A DNA stretch of 33,759 nt from Devosia elaeis. Lineage in GTDB: Bacteria; Pseudomonadota; Alphaproteobacteria; Rhizobiales; Devosiaceae. The notes below the pieces were generated by a model. It had not been told where the DNA came from and ran no database searches. It saw nothing but the letters and a program-made list of their open reading frames with translations. Within the stretch, counting starts at the first letter, position 1. Each line of letters starts with the position of its first letter. Shown here piece after piece: positions 16,768-25,619 of the stretch. The stretch lies in the NCBI RefSeq assembly GCF_001650025.1, contig NZ_LVVY01000097.1:1-33759 (forward strand), in the 5' to 3' direction. Made by a program: the position numbers and the translations under genes.

Positions 16768-17925
16768 ATGAATACGAATGCGCCTGACGGCCTGATGCCC
16801 TTCTTTGCCATGGACATCCTCAAGCGTGCCAAGGCGCTGGAAGGGCAGGGGCGCAGCATCTGCCACCTGGAAATAGGCGAGCCGGGCGCGCCGCCGGCGC
16901 CGCGCGTCATCGAGGCGGTGCAGCGCGCCCTGCCGCAGCCGCAGGGCTACACCAATGCCAAGGGCCTGACGGAGCTGCGGGAGGGGCTGGCGGCCTATTA
17001 TGAACGCCAGCATGGCCTCTCCGTCGATCCGGACTTGATCATGGCGACGATGGGCTCTTCGGCCGGATTCATCCTGGCCTTCCATGCCGCGTTCAAGCCG
17101 GGCGCGCGCATCGCCATCACGCGGCCGGGCTATCCGGCCTATGTGAATACGCTCCTCGGCCTTGGCTTCGGCATTGCCGAAATCCCGGTCAAGGCCGCGA
17201 ATGGCTGGCACCTGACCGGCGCCGACATCGCGGCCGCTCATGCCAGGCAGCCCTTTGACGGCCTGCTTTTCGCCAGTCCGGCCAATCCCACCGGCGCCGC
17301 TTTGGACCGGGCCGGGCTGGCCGATATCGTGCAGACCTGCGCGCGGCTGGGCGTCACCTTGATTTCCGACGAGATTTACCACGGCCTCGATTATCGCGGG
17401 CCCTCGGTGAGCGCGCTGGAGCTGACGCGCGACGCCATCATCATCAACAGCTTCTCCAAATATTACTGCATGACCGGCTGGCGCATCGGCTGGATGGTTC
17501 TGCCCGAAGCGCTGATCCGGCGCGCCGAAATCCTGCAGCAGAACCTGTTCATCTCCGCGCCGACCCTGAGCCAGATCGCCGCGACGGCGGCACTGGAGGA
17601 GCGCGACTATTCCGAGGAGCAGAAGGCAAGCTACGCCGCAAACCGGCAGGTGCTGACAGAGGGCCTGCGGGACATCGGCTTTGACCTGCCGGCCTCCGGG
17701 GATGGCGCCTTTTACGCCTATGCCGGGATCGGAAAATTCTCCAACGATTCCATGCAATTCTGCGAAACCATGCTGGAACAGGCCGGGGTCGCGGCCACCC
17801 CGGGCATCGACTTCGACCGCACGGACGGCAATGGCTATGTGCGGTTCAGCTATGCGGGCACGAGGGCGTCCATCGAACAGGCGTTGGAGCGCTTGCAGCT
17901 CTTTGTCAGGGCGGGCGGACCCTGA
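16768..17925 (+). CDS. PLP-dependent class I aminotransferase
   Basis: This 385-aa fold-type I aminotransferase has the conserved LEIGEP at about residues 34-39, ASPANPTG with Asn173, SDEIYHGLDY (Asp201 and Tyr204 contact PLP), and the PLP lysine in SFSKYYCMTGWRIGW (Lys231). The RFSYAGT segment near the end carries the substrate-carboxylate arginine. It resembles aspartate/aromatic/alanine aminotransferases of the AspC-like group; the substrate is not resolvable by eye. The gene ends at a strong terminator. Confidence 0.92.
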   Translation: MNTNAPDGLMPFFAMDILKRAKALEGQGRSICHLEIGEPGAPPAPRVIEAVQRALPQPQGYTNAKGLTELREGLAAYYERQHGLSVDPDLIMATMGSSAGFILAFHAAFKPGARIAITRPGYPAYVNTLLGLGFGIAEIPVKAANGWHLTGADIAAAHARQPFDGLLFASPANPTGAALDRAGLADIVQTCARLGVTLISDEIYHGLDYRGPSVSALELTRDAIIINSFSKYYCMTGWRIGWMVLPEALIRRAEILQQNLFISAPTLSQIAATAALEERDYSEEQKASYAANRQVLTEGLRDIGFDLPASGDGAFYAYAGIGKFSNDSMQFCETMLEQAGVAATPGIDFDRTDGNGYVRFSYAGTRASIEQALERLQLFVRAGGP

Positions 17926-17950
17926 TGGCCGTGGTGGCAGACCTGGAATG

Positions 17951-17978
17951 AAAAGGGCGGCCGGAGGGCCGCCCTTTT
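17951..17978 (+). terminator. Intrinsic terminator of the aminotransferase gene
   Basis: A perfect 12-bp stem AAAAGGGCGGCC / GGCCGCCCTTTT with a GGAG loop lies 25 bases after the stop. The A-tract and T-tract make it usable in both directions, so it could also stop read-through from rne on the minus strand. Confidence 0.9.
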
Positions 17979-17989
17979 CATGTCTGGAA

Positions 17990-18068
17990 GATGTCGTCGA
18001 ACCACGAGATTGGCACATCGAAAGCCGAGTGTCGCGACCTCACCCTTCGACAGGTTCAGGATGAGGTC
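17990..18068. repeat. REP-like inverted repeat, family A copy 2
   Basis: The right arm (18035-18068) matches the right arm at 11638-11671 in nearly every base, and the left side keeps GTCGAACCACGAG. The copy is less symmetric than copy 1. It lies between the aminotransferase terminator and the 3' end of rne. Confidence 0.75.
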
Positions 18069-18099
18069 CATTCATGGCTCGGCTCAGGAGTGAACCATT

Positions 18100-20727
18100 C
18101 TAGCCGAGGCCGAGGCGGCGCTGCCACCAGCCGACTTTTTTCTTCTTTTCCGGCTCGGCTCCGTCTTCGGCTGCCGCTTCCGCGACAGCCTCGGCGGGCG
18201 CGGCGCTGGAAGTCACCACCACGCCTTCGGGCGGCAATTCCTTCTTCACGCGGCGGGTTCGCGCCGGCTTCTTTTCCTCGGCCGGCGGCGCTTCGGCGGC
18301 CGATGTCTCGGCGGGCGCGGCTTCAGCGACAGCGGCCTCCGGCGCCGCTTCAGCCGGCTCGGCCTTCTTGCGGGTCCGCGGCTTGCGCTTGGGCTTTTCC
18401 TCGGCGGCGGCTTCGGCGGGCGCCTCGGCTACAGCTTCCACCGGCGTGGTTTCGGCCGGTGCCGATTCCTCGGTCTCTGCGACCTTCTTGCGGCGGCTCC
18501 GCTTGGGCTTTTCGGCCGGCACGGGCTCGGTCGGCGCTGCGTCCTCGACGGGCTCGGGGGCCGGTTCCAGCTCGACATGATCGACAATCGCATCGGCCGG
18601 TGCCTCGACGGCGGCCTCGATGCCGGCGCCTTCACCATTCTCGCGACGATTGCGGCGTCCGCCACGGCGGCCACGCCGACGGCGGCGGCGCTGCTCGCCG
18701 TCTCCATCGCCATCGCCCTCGGCGGCCCGCGGCGTCGCGGCATCATCGGCATCGCCGTCCTCGTCGTCGCCGGCGGCGGCTTCGACCTCGCCATTGGCCT
18801 CATGGGCCGGCTGCGCACCGGCTTCGCCATTGCGGCCACCGCGACGGCGGCGGCGCCGGCGACGGCGGCCATTGCCTTCTCCATCGCCGCCTTCGGCGCG
18901 GGCTTCGGTTTCCTCGGCCTCTTCGACCTCGACCTCTTCCTCGTCGGCATCCTCGATCACGGCGCTGTCGACACGCACATGGGCGGCGGCGCGCTGGTCG
19001 GCATAGGCGGAGACGCGGGCCTCGCCCTTTTCGATCTGGAACTGGTGGCCGGTCAGCTTGCCATCGGCGGTGATGGTGATCGACAGGCTGTTGCGGATTT
19101 CAAGCTGCGTCAGGGTCTCGCGCTTGAAATTGAGGATATAGAGCGCGACTTCCACCGGCACGCGCACATTGATCGACTGGCCCTGCTTGCGCAGCACGTG
19201 ATCCTCGATATGGCGCATGATCATCAGCGCCAGGCTTTCGGTGGAGCGCACCAGGCCCGTGCCCTCGCAGACCGGGCACTTGTGGGTCGAGCTCTCCACG
19301 ACGCCGAAGCGGATGCGCTGACGGCTCATTTCCATGAGGCCGAAATGGGAGATGCGGCCCACCTGGATGCGGGCGCGATCGTCCTTGAGGCAATCCTTGA
19401 GCTTGCGCTCCACCGCCCGGTTGGAACGGTTCTCCATCATGTCGATGAAGTCGATGACGATGAGGCCGGCCAGGTCGCGCAGGCGGAGCTGGCGCGCCAC
19501 TTCCTCGGCGGCTTCCAGATTGGTCTGGAGCGCGGTGTCCTCGATATTGTGCTCCTTGGTGGAGCGGCCCGAATTGACGTCGATCGAAACCAGCGCCTCG
19601 GTCGGGTTGATGACGATGTAGCCGCCCGAGGGCAGGGTCACTACCGGCGAGAACATCTGGTCGAGCTGGTTCTCGACGCCGAACTTGGAAAAGAGCGGCT
19701 GCTCCTCGCCATAGGGCTTCACGTTCTTGGCGTGGGACGGCATGATCATCTTCATGAAGTCCTTGGCCTCGCGATAGGCGTTTTCGCCCGCCACCAGAAC
19801 TTCGTCGATGTCCTTGTTATAGAGATCGCGGATCGTGCGCTTGATCAACGAACCTTCCTCGTAGACGAGGCAGGGCGCCTGGCTCTGCAGCGTCAGCGTG
19901 CGGACGCTTTCCCACAGGCGCATCAGATATTCGAAGTCGCGCTTGACCTCAGCCTTGGTGCGCGAGGCGCCGGCCGTGCGCAGGATCACGCCCATGCCCT
20001 GCGGCACTTCGAGATCGGCGGTGATTTCCTTGAGCCGCTTGCGGTCGGCCGCATTGGTGATCTTGCGGGAAATGCCGCCGCCACGGGCGGTGTTCGGCAT
20101 CAGCACCGAATAGCGGCCGGCCAGCGAGAGATAGGTGGTCAAGGCCGCGCCCTTGTTGCCACGCTCTTCCTTGACCACCTGCACCAGCATGACCTGGCGG
20201 CGCTTGATGACTTCCTGGATCTTGTACTGGTGACGGCGCTGCTGGCTGGAGCGGCGGCGCTCCGGCACTTCCTCGAGCGCGTCGGCGCCACCGATGGATT
20301 CCACCGGTTCGCTGTTGGCGGGGGCCTGCTCGATATGGCTGGCATCGCCCGGCTCCTGAGGATCGGCTTCGGCGTCCGGCTCCGTCACGCCCTCGGGCAG
20401 GGAGATATGCTCGTCGCTATCGTCGTGGTGCTCGTCCTCGTGCTCCTCATCGCGCAGCAGGGCTTCGCGGTCGGCGACCGGGATCTGGTAATAATCGGGG
20501 TGGATTTCGCTGAAAGCGAGAAAGCCGTGGCGATTGCCGCCATATTCGACAAAGGCTGCCTGCAGGCTGGGTTCGACCCGGGTTACCTTCGCCAGGTAGA
20601 TATTGCCCCGCAATTGGCGGCGGGTCGCCGATTCGAAGTCGAATTCCTCAAGCCGGTTACCTGCGGTAACGACAATCCGTGTTTCTTCCGGGTGGATGGC
20701 ATCCACCAGCATTCTCTTGGTCGCCAT
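18100..20727 (-). CDS. rne: Ribonuclease E
   Basis: This is the 875-aa endoribonuclease that starts mRNA decay and processes rRNA and tRNA, and scaffolds the degradosome. The order is: N-terminal RNase H-like and S1 segments (RGNIYLAKVTRVEPSLQAAFVEYG), an insert of about 90 residues rich in Asp, Glu and His, the 5' sensor region, the DNase I-like catalytic part with VSIDVNSGRST (Asp383) and IDFIDMM, and the zinc link CPVC (484-487). The last 290 residues are low complexity: acidic stretches, Arg-rich RRRRRRRRGG clusters that should bind RNA, and Ala/Glu/Lys repeats. The insert in S1 is typical of alphaproteobacterial RNase E. The start ATG has GGAG 8 bases upstream. Confidence 0.96.
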   Translation of the reverse strand: MATKRMLVDAIHPEETRIVVTAGNRLEEFDFESATRRQLRGNIYLAKVTRVEPSLQAAFVEYGGNRHGFLAFSEIHPDYYQIPVADREALLRDEEHEDEHHDDSDEHISLPEGVTEPDAEADPQEPGDASHIEQAPANSEPVESIGGADALEEVPERRRSSQQRRHQYKIQEVIKRRQVMLVQVVKEERGNKGAALTTYLSLAGRYSVLMPNTARGGGISRKITNAADRKRLKEITADLEVPQGMGVILRTAGASRTKAEVKRDFEYLMRLWESVRTLTLQSQAPCLVYEEGSLIKRTIRDLYNKDIDEVLVAGENAYREAKDFMKMIMPSHAKNVKPYGEEQPLFSKFGVENQLDQMFSPVVTLPSGGYIVINPTEALVSIDVNSGRSTKEHNIEDTALQTNLEAAEEVARQLRLRDLAGLIVIDFIDMMENRSNRAVERKLKDCLKDDRARIQVGRISHFGLMEMSRQRIRFGVVESSTHKCPVCEGTGLVRSTESLALMIMRHIEDHVLRKQGQSINVRVPVEVALYILNFKRETLTQLEIRNSLSITITADGKLTGHQFQIEKGEARVSAYADQRAAAHVRVDSAVIEDADEEEVEVEEAEETEARAEGGDGEGNGRRRRRRRRRGGRNGEAGAQPAHEANGEVEAAAGDDEDGDADDAATPRAAEGDGDGDGEQRRRRRRGRRGGRRNRRENGEGAGIEAAVEAPADAIVDHVELEPAPEPVEDAAPTEPVPAEKPKRSRRKKVAETEESAPAETTPVEAVAEAPAEAAAEEKPKRKPRTRKKAEPAEAAPEAAVAEAAPAETSAAEAPPAEEKKPARTRRVKKELPPEGVVVTSSAAPAEAVAEAAAEDGAEPEKKKKVGWWQRRLGLG

Positions 20728-21302
20728 AATGAGCTCCGCGCACCCGCGCGCCGACAAGGGGACGCCGGATAGGCGGCATCCTGGGTGTGGCGCATTGCGG
20801 GGCGAATGGGTTGAGTGTTGAAGGGCGCGAACCTCTCACGTTCAGCGCCTGTATAATGATGGTCAGAGCCGGCATTGTGGGCGATGCAAAGCGGCAATCG
20901 GTATCTTCGATCGCGTCGCGTATACTCCGCCTGCGGGCCATTTGACCTCTTCCTATTGGGTGGCCGGAAAGTCCCGCCACCGTCCGGCCCTGAGGCCGAA
21001 ATTCTTCAAGTCGGGCGCTAAAACCGCAACGTCCTTCCTGGACCGAGCCGCCTGTCGCGGCACATTCCAGCTCTGTCTCGGACCAAGGGAGGGTTGTCAG
21101 AGCCTCCAAAATTGATCGCGAAACACACGCGCCTTCACCTCTAGCGTGTAAGAAAGTTGCGCCGGAATGGCAACAGGAAAGTCAAAAGCCGGGGAGGAGT
21201 GCGGATTTGAACGGTCATTTCTTTGCCATGAACGCAAATCATCGCATAAGGGCGTGCTGCCGCAGAATCGCCGCTTGAGCGCGGCATGCCGATGCCATTG
21301 AA
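20728..21302. other. Divergent rne / amidase intergenic region
   Basis: No gene is supported in these 575 bases. Facing rne, stems such as GGCCGGA (20962-20968) with TCCGGCC (20983-20989) are possible if the rne transcript starts far upstream, which is the pattern when RNase E controls its own mRNA. TATAAT occurs on the plus strand at 20852-20857 without a -35 at the right distance. I could not place a convincing rne promoter. Confidence 0.4.
21223..21250 (+). promoter_or_regulatory. Possible promoter of the amidase gene
   Basis: TTGCCA (21223-21228) and CATAAG (21245-21250) are separated by 16 bases, about 50 bases ahead of the amidase start. The match to the sigma70 consensus is moderate only. 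Confidence 0.3.
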
Positions 21303-22553
21303 ATGCAGGAGCCGGGTCGCGTCTTGCCCACCACCATTCTGACACGATGCCTGCTGTTCCTGGTGGTGCTCCTGGCTTTCGCCGGCCCGGTCCATGCGCA
21401 GGACGGCGCGACCCCGCCGGCGCTTCCCAATGTCATCGATGCGCGCATCACCGCGACACCCGAGCGGGCGCGCCTGGTGATCGACCTGGCCGCGCGCACC
21501 GAATTCTCCTTCGTCTCGCTCGATGAGCCGGATCGGCTGGCCATCGATGTGCGCGCCGGCACCTTCTCGGTGCCCGAAACGGAAGGCGCGCCCTCGGGGG
21601 AGGGTATGATCTCCGGCTATGTCATCGAACAGGCGGCGCCGGACCGCGTGCGCACCACGCTGACGCTGTCCGCGCCGGCCCAGGTGCAGCAGGCCTATGT
21701 GCTCGATCCCTTCGACGGCCAGCCCGCCCGGCTGGTGGTCGACATCATTCCGGCGACGGCCGAGGAATTCGCCGCCAATGCGGAACGGGATCGCACCGCC
21801 TCGGCCAATGCGGGCCCGGCCGCCGTGTCCACGCCCGCCGGCGGGTCCGAACTGCCCATCGCCACGCGGCCGCTGGTGGTGATCGATCCGGGCCATGGCG
21901 GCATCGACAGCGGCGCCGAGACACCCGACGGCATCCGCGAAAAGGACATCGTGCTCGCCTTCTCGAAGCGGCTGCAGGAATTGCTGGTGGAATCGGGGCG
22001 GTTCGACGTGGCGCTGACGCGCGAAACCGACACCTATCTGCGGCTGGAGGAGCGCGTGGCCCTGGCGCGCAACAACAAGGCCGACCTGCTGATCTCGATC
22101 CATGCCGATAGTTTCCAGCAGCCCGAAATCCGTGGCGCCAGCGTCTATACGCGCGACGAGAACGCCACGGACGTTCTGGACAAGGTGCTGGCCGACACCG
22201 AAAACCGCTCCGACGTGATCGCCGGTTTCGTCATGCCGCAAATCGGGCCGGCAGCCATCGATATCCTGCTCGACCTGATGCGGCGCGAAATGCGCGTCCA
22301 ATCCTTCATGGCGGCGCAATCCATCGTGCATCAGCTCGAACCCAGCGTGGCGCTGCGTCGTTTTCCGGTGCGCCAGGCTGACTTTTTCGTGTTGCAGGCG
22401 CCCGACGTGCCCTCTGTGCTGGTGGAACTGGGCTTCATGTCCAATCCCCGCGATGTCGCCAATCTGACGCAATCGGATTGGCGCGACCGCACCGCCGAGG
22501 CCATTGCGCGCGGGATTTCGACCTATTTCGACACCTTGAAGGAAGAGCCATGA
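21303..22553 (+). CDS. N-acetylmuramoyl-L-alanine amidase (AMIN-Amidase_3)
   Basis: This periplasmic zinc amidase removes the stem peptide from peptidoglycan during septum splitting. It is 416 aa: signal peptide (cut near VHA-Q, about residue 32), an AMIN domain (about 42-150) that targets peptidoglycan or the septum, a linker, and the Amidase_3 domain (188-410). The zinc ligands are His198 in DPGHGG, Glu213 in REKDIVL and His267 in SIHADS, and the late catalytic glutamate lies in LVELGFMSN. It resembles AmiC. No strong Shine-Dalgarno sequence precedes the ATG at 21303; a TTG at 21324 would give a more compact signal peptide. It pairs with the PBP1a gene downstream. Confidence 0.93.
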   Translation: MQEPGRVLPTTILTRCLLFLVVLLAFAGPVHAQDGATPPALPNVIDARITATPERARLVIDLAARTEFSFVSLDEPDRLAIDVRAGTFSVPETEGAPSGEGMISGYVIEQAAPDRVRTTLTLSAPAQVQQAYVLDPFDGQPARLVVDIIPATAEEFAANAERDRTASANAGPAAVSTPAGGSELPIATRPLVVIDPGHGGIDSGAETPDGIREKDIVLAFSKRLQELLVESGRFDVALTRETDTYLRLEERVALARNNKADLLISIHADSFQQPEIRGASVYTRDENATDVLDKVLADTENRSDVIAGFVMPQIGPAAIDILLDLMRREMRVQSFMAAQSIVHQLEPSVALRRFPVRQADFFVLQAPDVPSVLVELGFMSNPRDVANLTQSDWRDRTAEAIARGISTYFDTLKEEP

Positions 22554-22656
22554 ACCGCGCCGCGCCGGCTCTGCCCCGAGGTAAAATGATCAACGTCGCG
22601 CTCCGGTTCTGTTATTCTGCCGGGCGGGTCGCCGCTGATATGGCGCGAGGTCGCTG

Positions 22657-25134
22657 ATGTTTCGTCTGCTCGGCTGGCTGTTCGGATTTGGCATGTTCAT
22701 GGCGCTGGCCGGCGTCGCGGTCACGGGCGTCTACCTGGCGACGGTGACGGCGCAATTGCCCGATTATACCGTGCTCAAGGATTACCAGCCGCCGGTGACC
22801 ACGCGCGTTCATGCCGCCGACGGTACGCTGCTGGCCGAATATGCGCGCGAGCGGCGCCTGTTCCAGCCGGTGGAAACCATTCCGCCCCTGGTGGTCCAGG
22901 CCTTCCTCTCCGCGGAGGACAAGGATTTCTACAATCATAGCGGCATCGCCATCGATGGGGTGATCCGCGCCCTGCGCGACAACCTGCTGGCGCGGCTCGA
23001 CGGCAACAATGCCATCCAGGGCGGTGGCTCCTCGATCACCCAGCAGGTCGCCAAGAACTTCCTGCTGACCTCCGAACAGACCTGGGATCGCAAGATCCAG
23101 GAAGCGGTGCTGGCGCTGCGGATCGAGTCCACCTTCACCAAGGACAAGATCCTGGAGCTTTATCTCAACGAGATTTTCCTCGGACTCAATTCATACGGCG
23201 TCGCCGCCGCCGCGCTCAATTATTTCGACAAGGCGCTCTACCAACTGACCCTGCCGGAAGCCGCCTATATTGCCGCGCTGCCCAAGGGGCCGAACAATTA
23301 CCATCCGTTCCGCCGCCCGCAGCAGGCCATCGAGCGCCGCAATTGGGTGATCGATCGCATGGTCGAGAACGGCTATGTGAGCCCCGAGGAAGCGGCCGCC
23401 GCCAAGGAGGCGCCGCTCAACGTCATCCCGCGCAGCAGCGGCAGCCAGGTCTATTCGGCCGAATATTTCACCGAAGACGTGCGCCGCGCCCTGGCGCGGC
23501 TCTATGGCGAAGACCAGCTTTATGGCGGCGGCCTGTCGGTGCGCACCACGCTGGAGCCGCGCCTGCAGGAATATGCGCGCCGCGCGCTGATGGACGGGCT
23601 GATCGCCTACGATCATACGCGCGGTTTCCGCGGCCCGGTCGCCAGCGTGGAGCTGGGCGAGGATTGGGGCACCGCCGTCGCCGCCATCAAGCCGCTGAGC
23701 GACGTGCCGGAATGGCAATTGGCCGTGGTGCTGGAGGCGGGCAATAACCAGGCCCGTATCGGCCTGCGCCCGGAAAGCGACGTCGATGGCGGCTTTTCAC
23801 CCGAGCGGGTGGAAGGCACTTTGTCCGGCCCCGAGATCAAATGGGTCTCGCGCCCGGTGCAGGACATCCTCAAGGCTGGGGATGTGGTTTATGTGTCGCC
23901 GGTGGCCGGCAAGGACGGCGTCTATACGCTCGAACAGGTGCCGGAAGTCGAAGGCGCGCTGGTCGCCATGGATCCGCGCACCGGTCGCGTCCTGGCCATG
24001 GTCGGCGGCTTCTCCTTCGCCGAAAGCGAATTCAATCGCGCGACGCAGGCCCTGCGCCAGCCCGGCTCGTCCTTCAAGCCGATCGTCTATGCGGCGGCGC
24101 TCGACAATGGCTATACGCCGGCCTCCGTCGTCCTCGACGCGCCCATCGAAGTGCGCATGAGCGATGGCTCGGTCTGGCGGCCCGAAAACTACGCGCAGGA
24201 ATTCTACGGCCCGCAGACGCTGCGCCGTGGCATCGAGCGCAGCCGCAATGTCATGACTGTGCGCCTGGCGCGCGATATCGGCATGCCGCTGATTGCCGAT
24301 TATGCGCGGCTATTCGGCATTTACGACGATATGCAGCCGGTGCTGGCCATGTCGTTGGGCGCCGGCGAAACCACGGCCATGCGCATGACCGCCGCCTATG
24401 CCACCATCGCCAATGGCGGCCGCAAGATCGTGCCGACGCTGATTGACCGCATCCAGGACCGCTATGGCAAGACCGTCTATCGGCACGACGAGCGTGTCTG
24501 CGAGGGGTGCCAGGCGACTGATTGGCACGGGCAGGGGGAACCGCGCATTCTCGACAATCGCCAGCAGGTGCTGGACCCGATGACCGCCTACCAGATCACC
24601 TCGATGATGGAAGGCGTGGTGCAGCGCGGCACCGGCACCGCCGCAAGGGCCCTCAACCGGCCCGTGGCCGGCAAGACCGGCACCACCAACGATTACAAGG
24701 ATGCCTGGTTCGTCGGCTTCACGCCGGAACTGGCCGTGGGCGTCTATGTCGGCTACGACCAGCCACGCTCCATGGGCTCGGCCTCGACCGGCAGCGGCAT
24801 GGCCGTGCCGATCTTCACCAATTTCATGGCCAAGGCCTTGCAGGGCAAGCCACCGACGCCGTTCAACGTGCCGAGCGGCATGACCACGGCCTGGGTCAAT
24901 CCCAATAGCGGGGTCAAGGCCTTCGAGGGCGAATCCGCCATCCGCGAGGCGTTCAAGCCGGGCACCGGACCGAATCTGGTGACCTCGGTGATCGGTATCG
25001 ACACCGCCGCCTATGACGCCTATCAGCGCGACCTGCTGATGCAGCAGCAATATGGCTCCGGCATCAGCACCACGCAGCCGAGCGGCAACGGAACTTTCCT
25101 GGCTCCCGGGCTCGGCCGCAGCCGCTGGCAATAG
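22657..25134 (+). CDS. mrcA: Class A penicillin-binding protein 1a
   Basis: This 825-aa bifunctional peptidoglycan synthase polymerises glycan strands and cross-links peptides in the periplasm. It has an N-terminal membrane anchor (about residues 5-30) and a GT51 transglycosylase domain with Glu87 in SAEDKDFYNHSG, then GGGSSITQQVAKN and RKIQEAVLALRIE. An OB-like insert (about 290-430) follows, then the transpeptidase domain with SSFK (Ser471-Lys474), SRN (529-531) and KTGT (673-676). The length matches the PBP1a family. The start ATG has GAGG 7 bases upstream. It probably shares a transcript with the amidase. Confidence 0.96.
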   Translation: MFRLLGWLFGFGMFMALAGVAVTGVYLATVTAQLPDYTVLKDYQPPVTTRVHAADGTLLAEYARERRLFQPVETIPPLVVQAFLSAEDKDFYNHSGIAIDGVIRALRDNLLARLDGNNAIQGGGSSITQQVAKNFLLTSEQTWDRKIQEAVLALRIESTFTKDKILELYLNEIFLGLNSYGVAAAALNYFDKALYQLTLPEAAYIAALPKGPNNYHPFRRPQQAIERRNWVIDRMVENGYVSPEEAAAAKEAPLNVIPRSSGSQVYSAEYFTEDVRRALARLYGEDQLYGGGLSVRTTLEPRLQEYARRALMDGLIAYDHTRGFRGPVASVELGEDWGTAVAAIKPLSDVPEWQLAVVLEAGNNQARIGLRPESDVDGGFSPERVEGTLSGPEIKWVSRPVQDILKAGDVVYVSPVAGKDGVYTLEQVPEVEGALVAMDPRTGRVLAMVGGFSFAESEFNRATQALRQPGSSFKPIVYAAALDNGYTPASVVLDAPIEVRMSDGSVWRPENYAQEFYGPQTLRRGIERSRNVMTVRLARDIGMPLIADYARLFGIYDDMQPVLAMSLGAGETTAMRMTAAYATIANGGRKIVPTLIDRIQDRYGKTVYRHDERVCEGCQATDWHGQGEPRILDNRQQVLDPMTAYQITSMMEGVVQRGTGTAARALNRPVAGKTGTTNDYKDAWFVGFTPELAVGVYVGYDQPRSMGSASTGSGMAVPIFTNFMAKALQGKPPTPFNVPSGMTTAWVNPNSGVKAFEGESAIREAFKPGTGPNLVTSVIGIDTAAYDAYQRDLLMQQQYGSGISTTQPSGNGTFLAPGLGRSRWQ

Positions 25135-25169
25135 CCGGCGCCTTTTGCGTGCGATCCCGTCCAAGCCAG

Positions 25170-25198
25170 TTGCGCGGATCAATCGGGTAGGCTAGGAA
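25170..25198 (+). promoter_or_regulatory. Possible tRNA-Leu promoter
   Basis: TTGCGC and TAGGAA are separated by 17 bases and end 9 bases before the tRNA 5' end. The spacing is right but the -10 is poor. Confidence 0.3.
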
Positions 25199-25207
25199 CC
25201 GGCCCGT

Positions 25208-25291
25208 GCCCCTCTGGCGGAATGGTAGACGCAGAGGACTCAAAATCCTCCGCCGCGAGGCGTGCCGGTTCGAGTCCGGCGGGGGGCACCA
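25208..25291 (+). tRNA. tRNA-Leu (anticodon CAA)
   Basis: The 84-base cloverleaf has an acceptor stem GCCCCTC / GGGGGGC, the anticodon stem GAGGA/TCCTC around CTCAAAA (anticodon CAA, reading UUG), a class II variable arm (CGCCGCGAGGCG), and a T-arm GCCGG-TTCGAGT-CCGGC. The CCA end is encoded. tRNA-Leu genes are frequent integration sites, but no integrase or duplicated 3' end is seen here. Confidence 0.96.
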
Positions 25292-25310
25292 TTCCCGAAA
25301 TCGCTATCGT

Positions 25311-25619
25311 TCAGGCGCCGAGCCACAGGCGCATGAGATAGACCGTGAGCACGCCGCCTGCCATGGCGGCGAAGAGGTTGCGCGACAGCACGAAGATCGT
25401 GCCGGTCGCCACCGCGGCGACCACTTCCGCCATGCTGCCCGTGACCAGGGCCGGGGCCACCAGGGCCGCGAGCACCGCGCCCGGAATGTGCTTCAGCCAG
25501 GCGGCGGCGAAGCCTTCGCGCGGCAGGCGATCGGCCAGCAACAGCCCGCTGGCCTTGACGGCGATGGTGGCGAGCGCCATGCCGAGGATGGCAATGACGG
25601 CTTCAGGCGAGGTGTACAC
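25311..25619 (-). CDS. azlD: AzlD-family small membrane subunit
   Basis: This 102-aa protein has three to four membrane helices and ends close to the tRNA gene. It is the small partner of AzlC in branched-chain amino-acid export (the BrnE-type subunit). The conserved core IAVKASGLLLADRLPREGF and the IPGAVLAALVAPAL segment fit the family. The start is GTG at 25619 because no ATG lies upstream in frame before the azlC sequence; it overlaps the azlC end by 17 bases, so translation is coupled. Confidence 0.87.
   Translation of the reverse strand: MYTSPEAVIAILGMALATIAVKASGLLLADRLPREGFAAAWLKHIPGAVLAALVAPALVTGSMAEVVAAVATGTIFVLSRNLFAAMAGGVLTVYLMRLWLGA

Noticed and set aside
18577..20772. 731-codon open frame on the plus strand opposite rne
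   Set aside because: Same artefact; the protein sequence is low complexity and RNase E motifs are unambiguous on the other strand.
25208..25291. Integration site in the tRNA-Leu gene
   Set aside because: No integrase, no duplicated tRNA 3' end and ordinary chromosomal genes on both sides.
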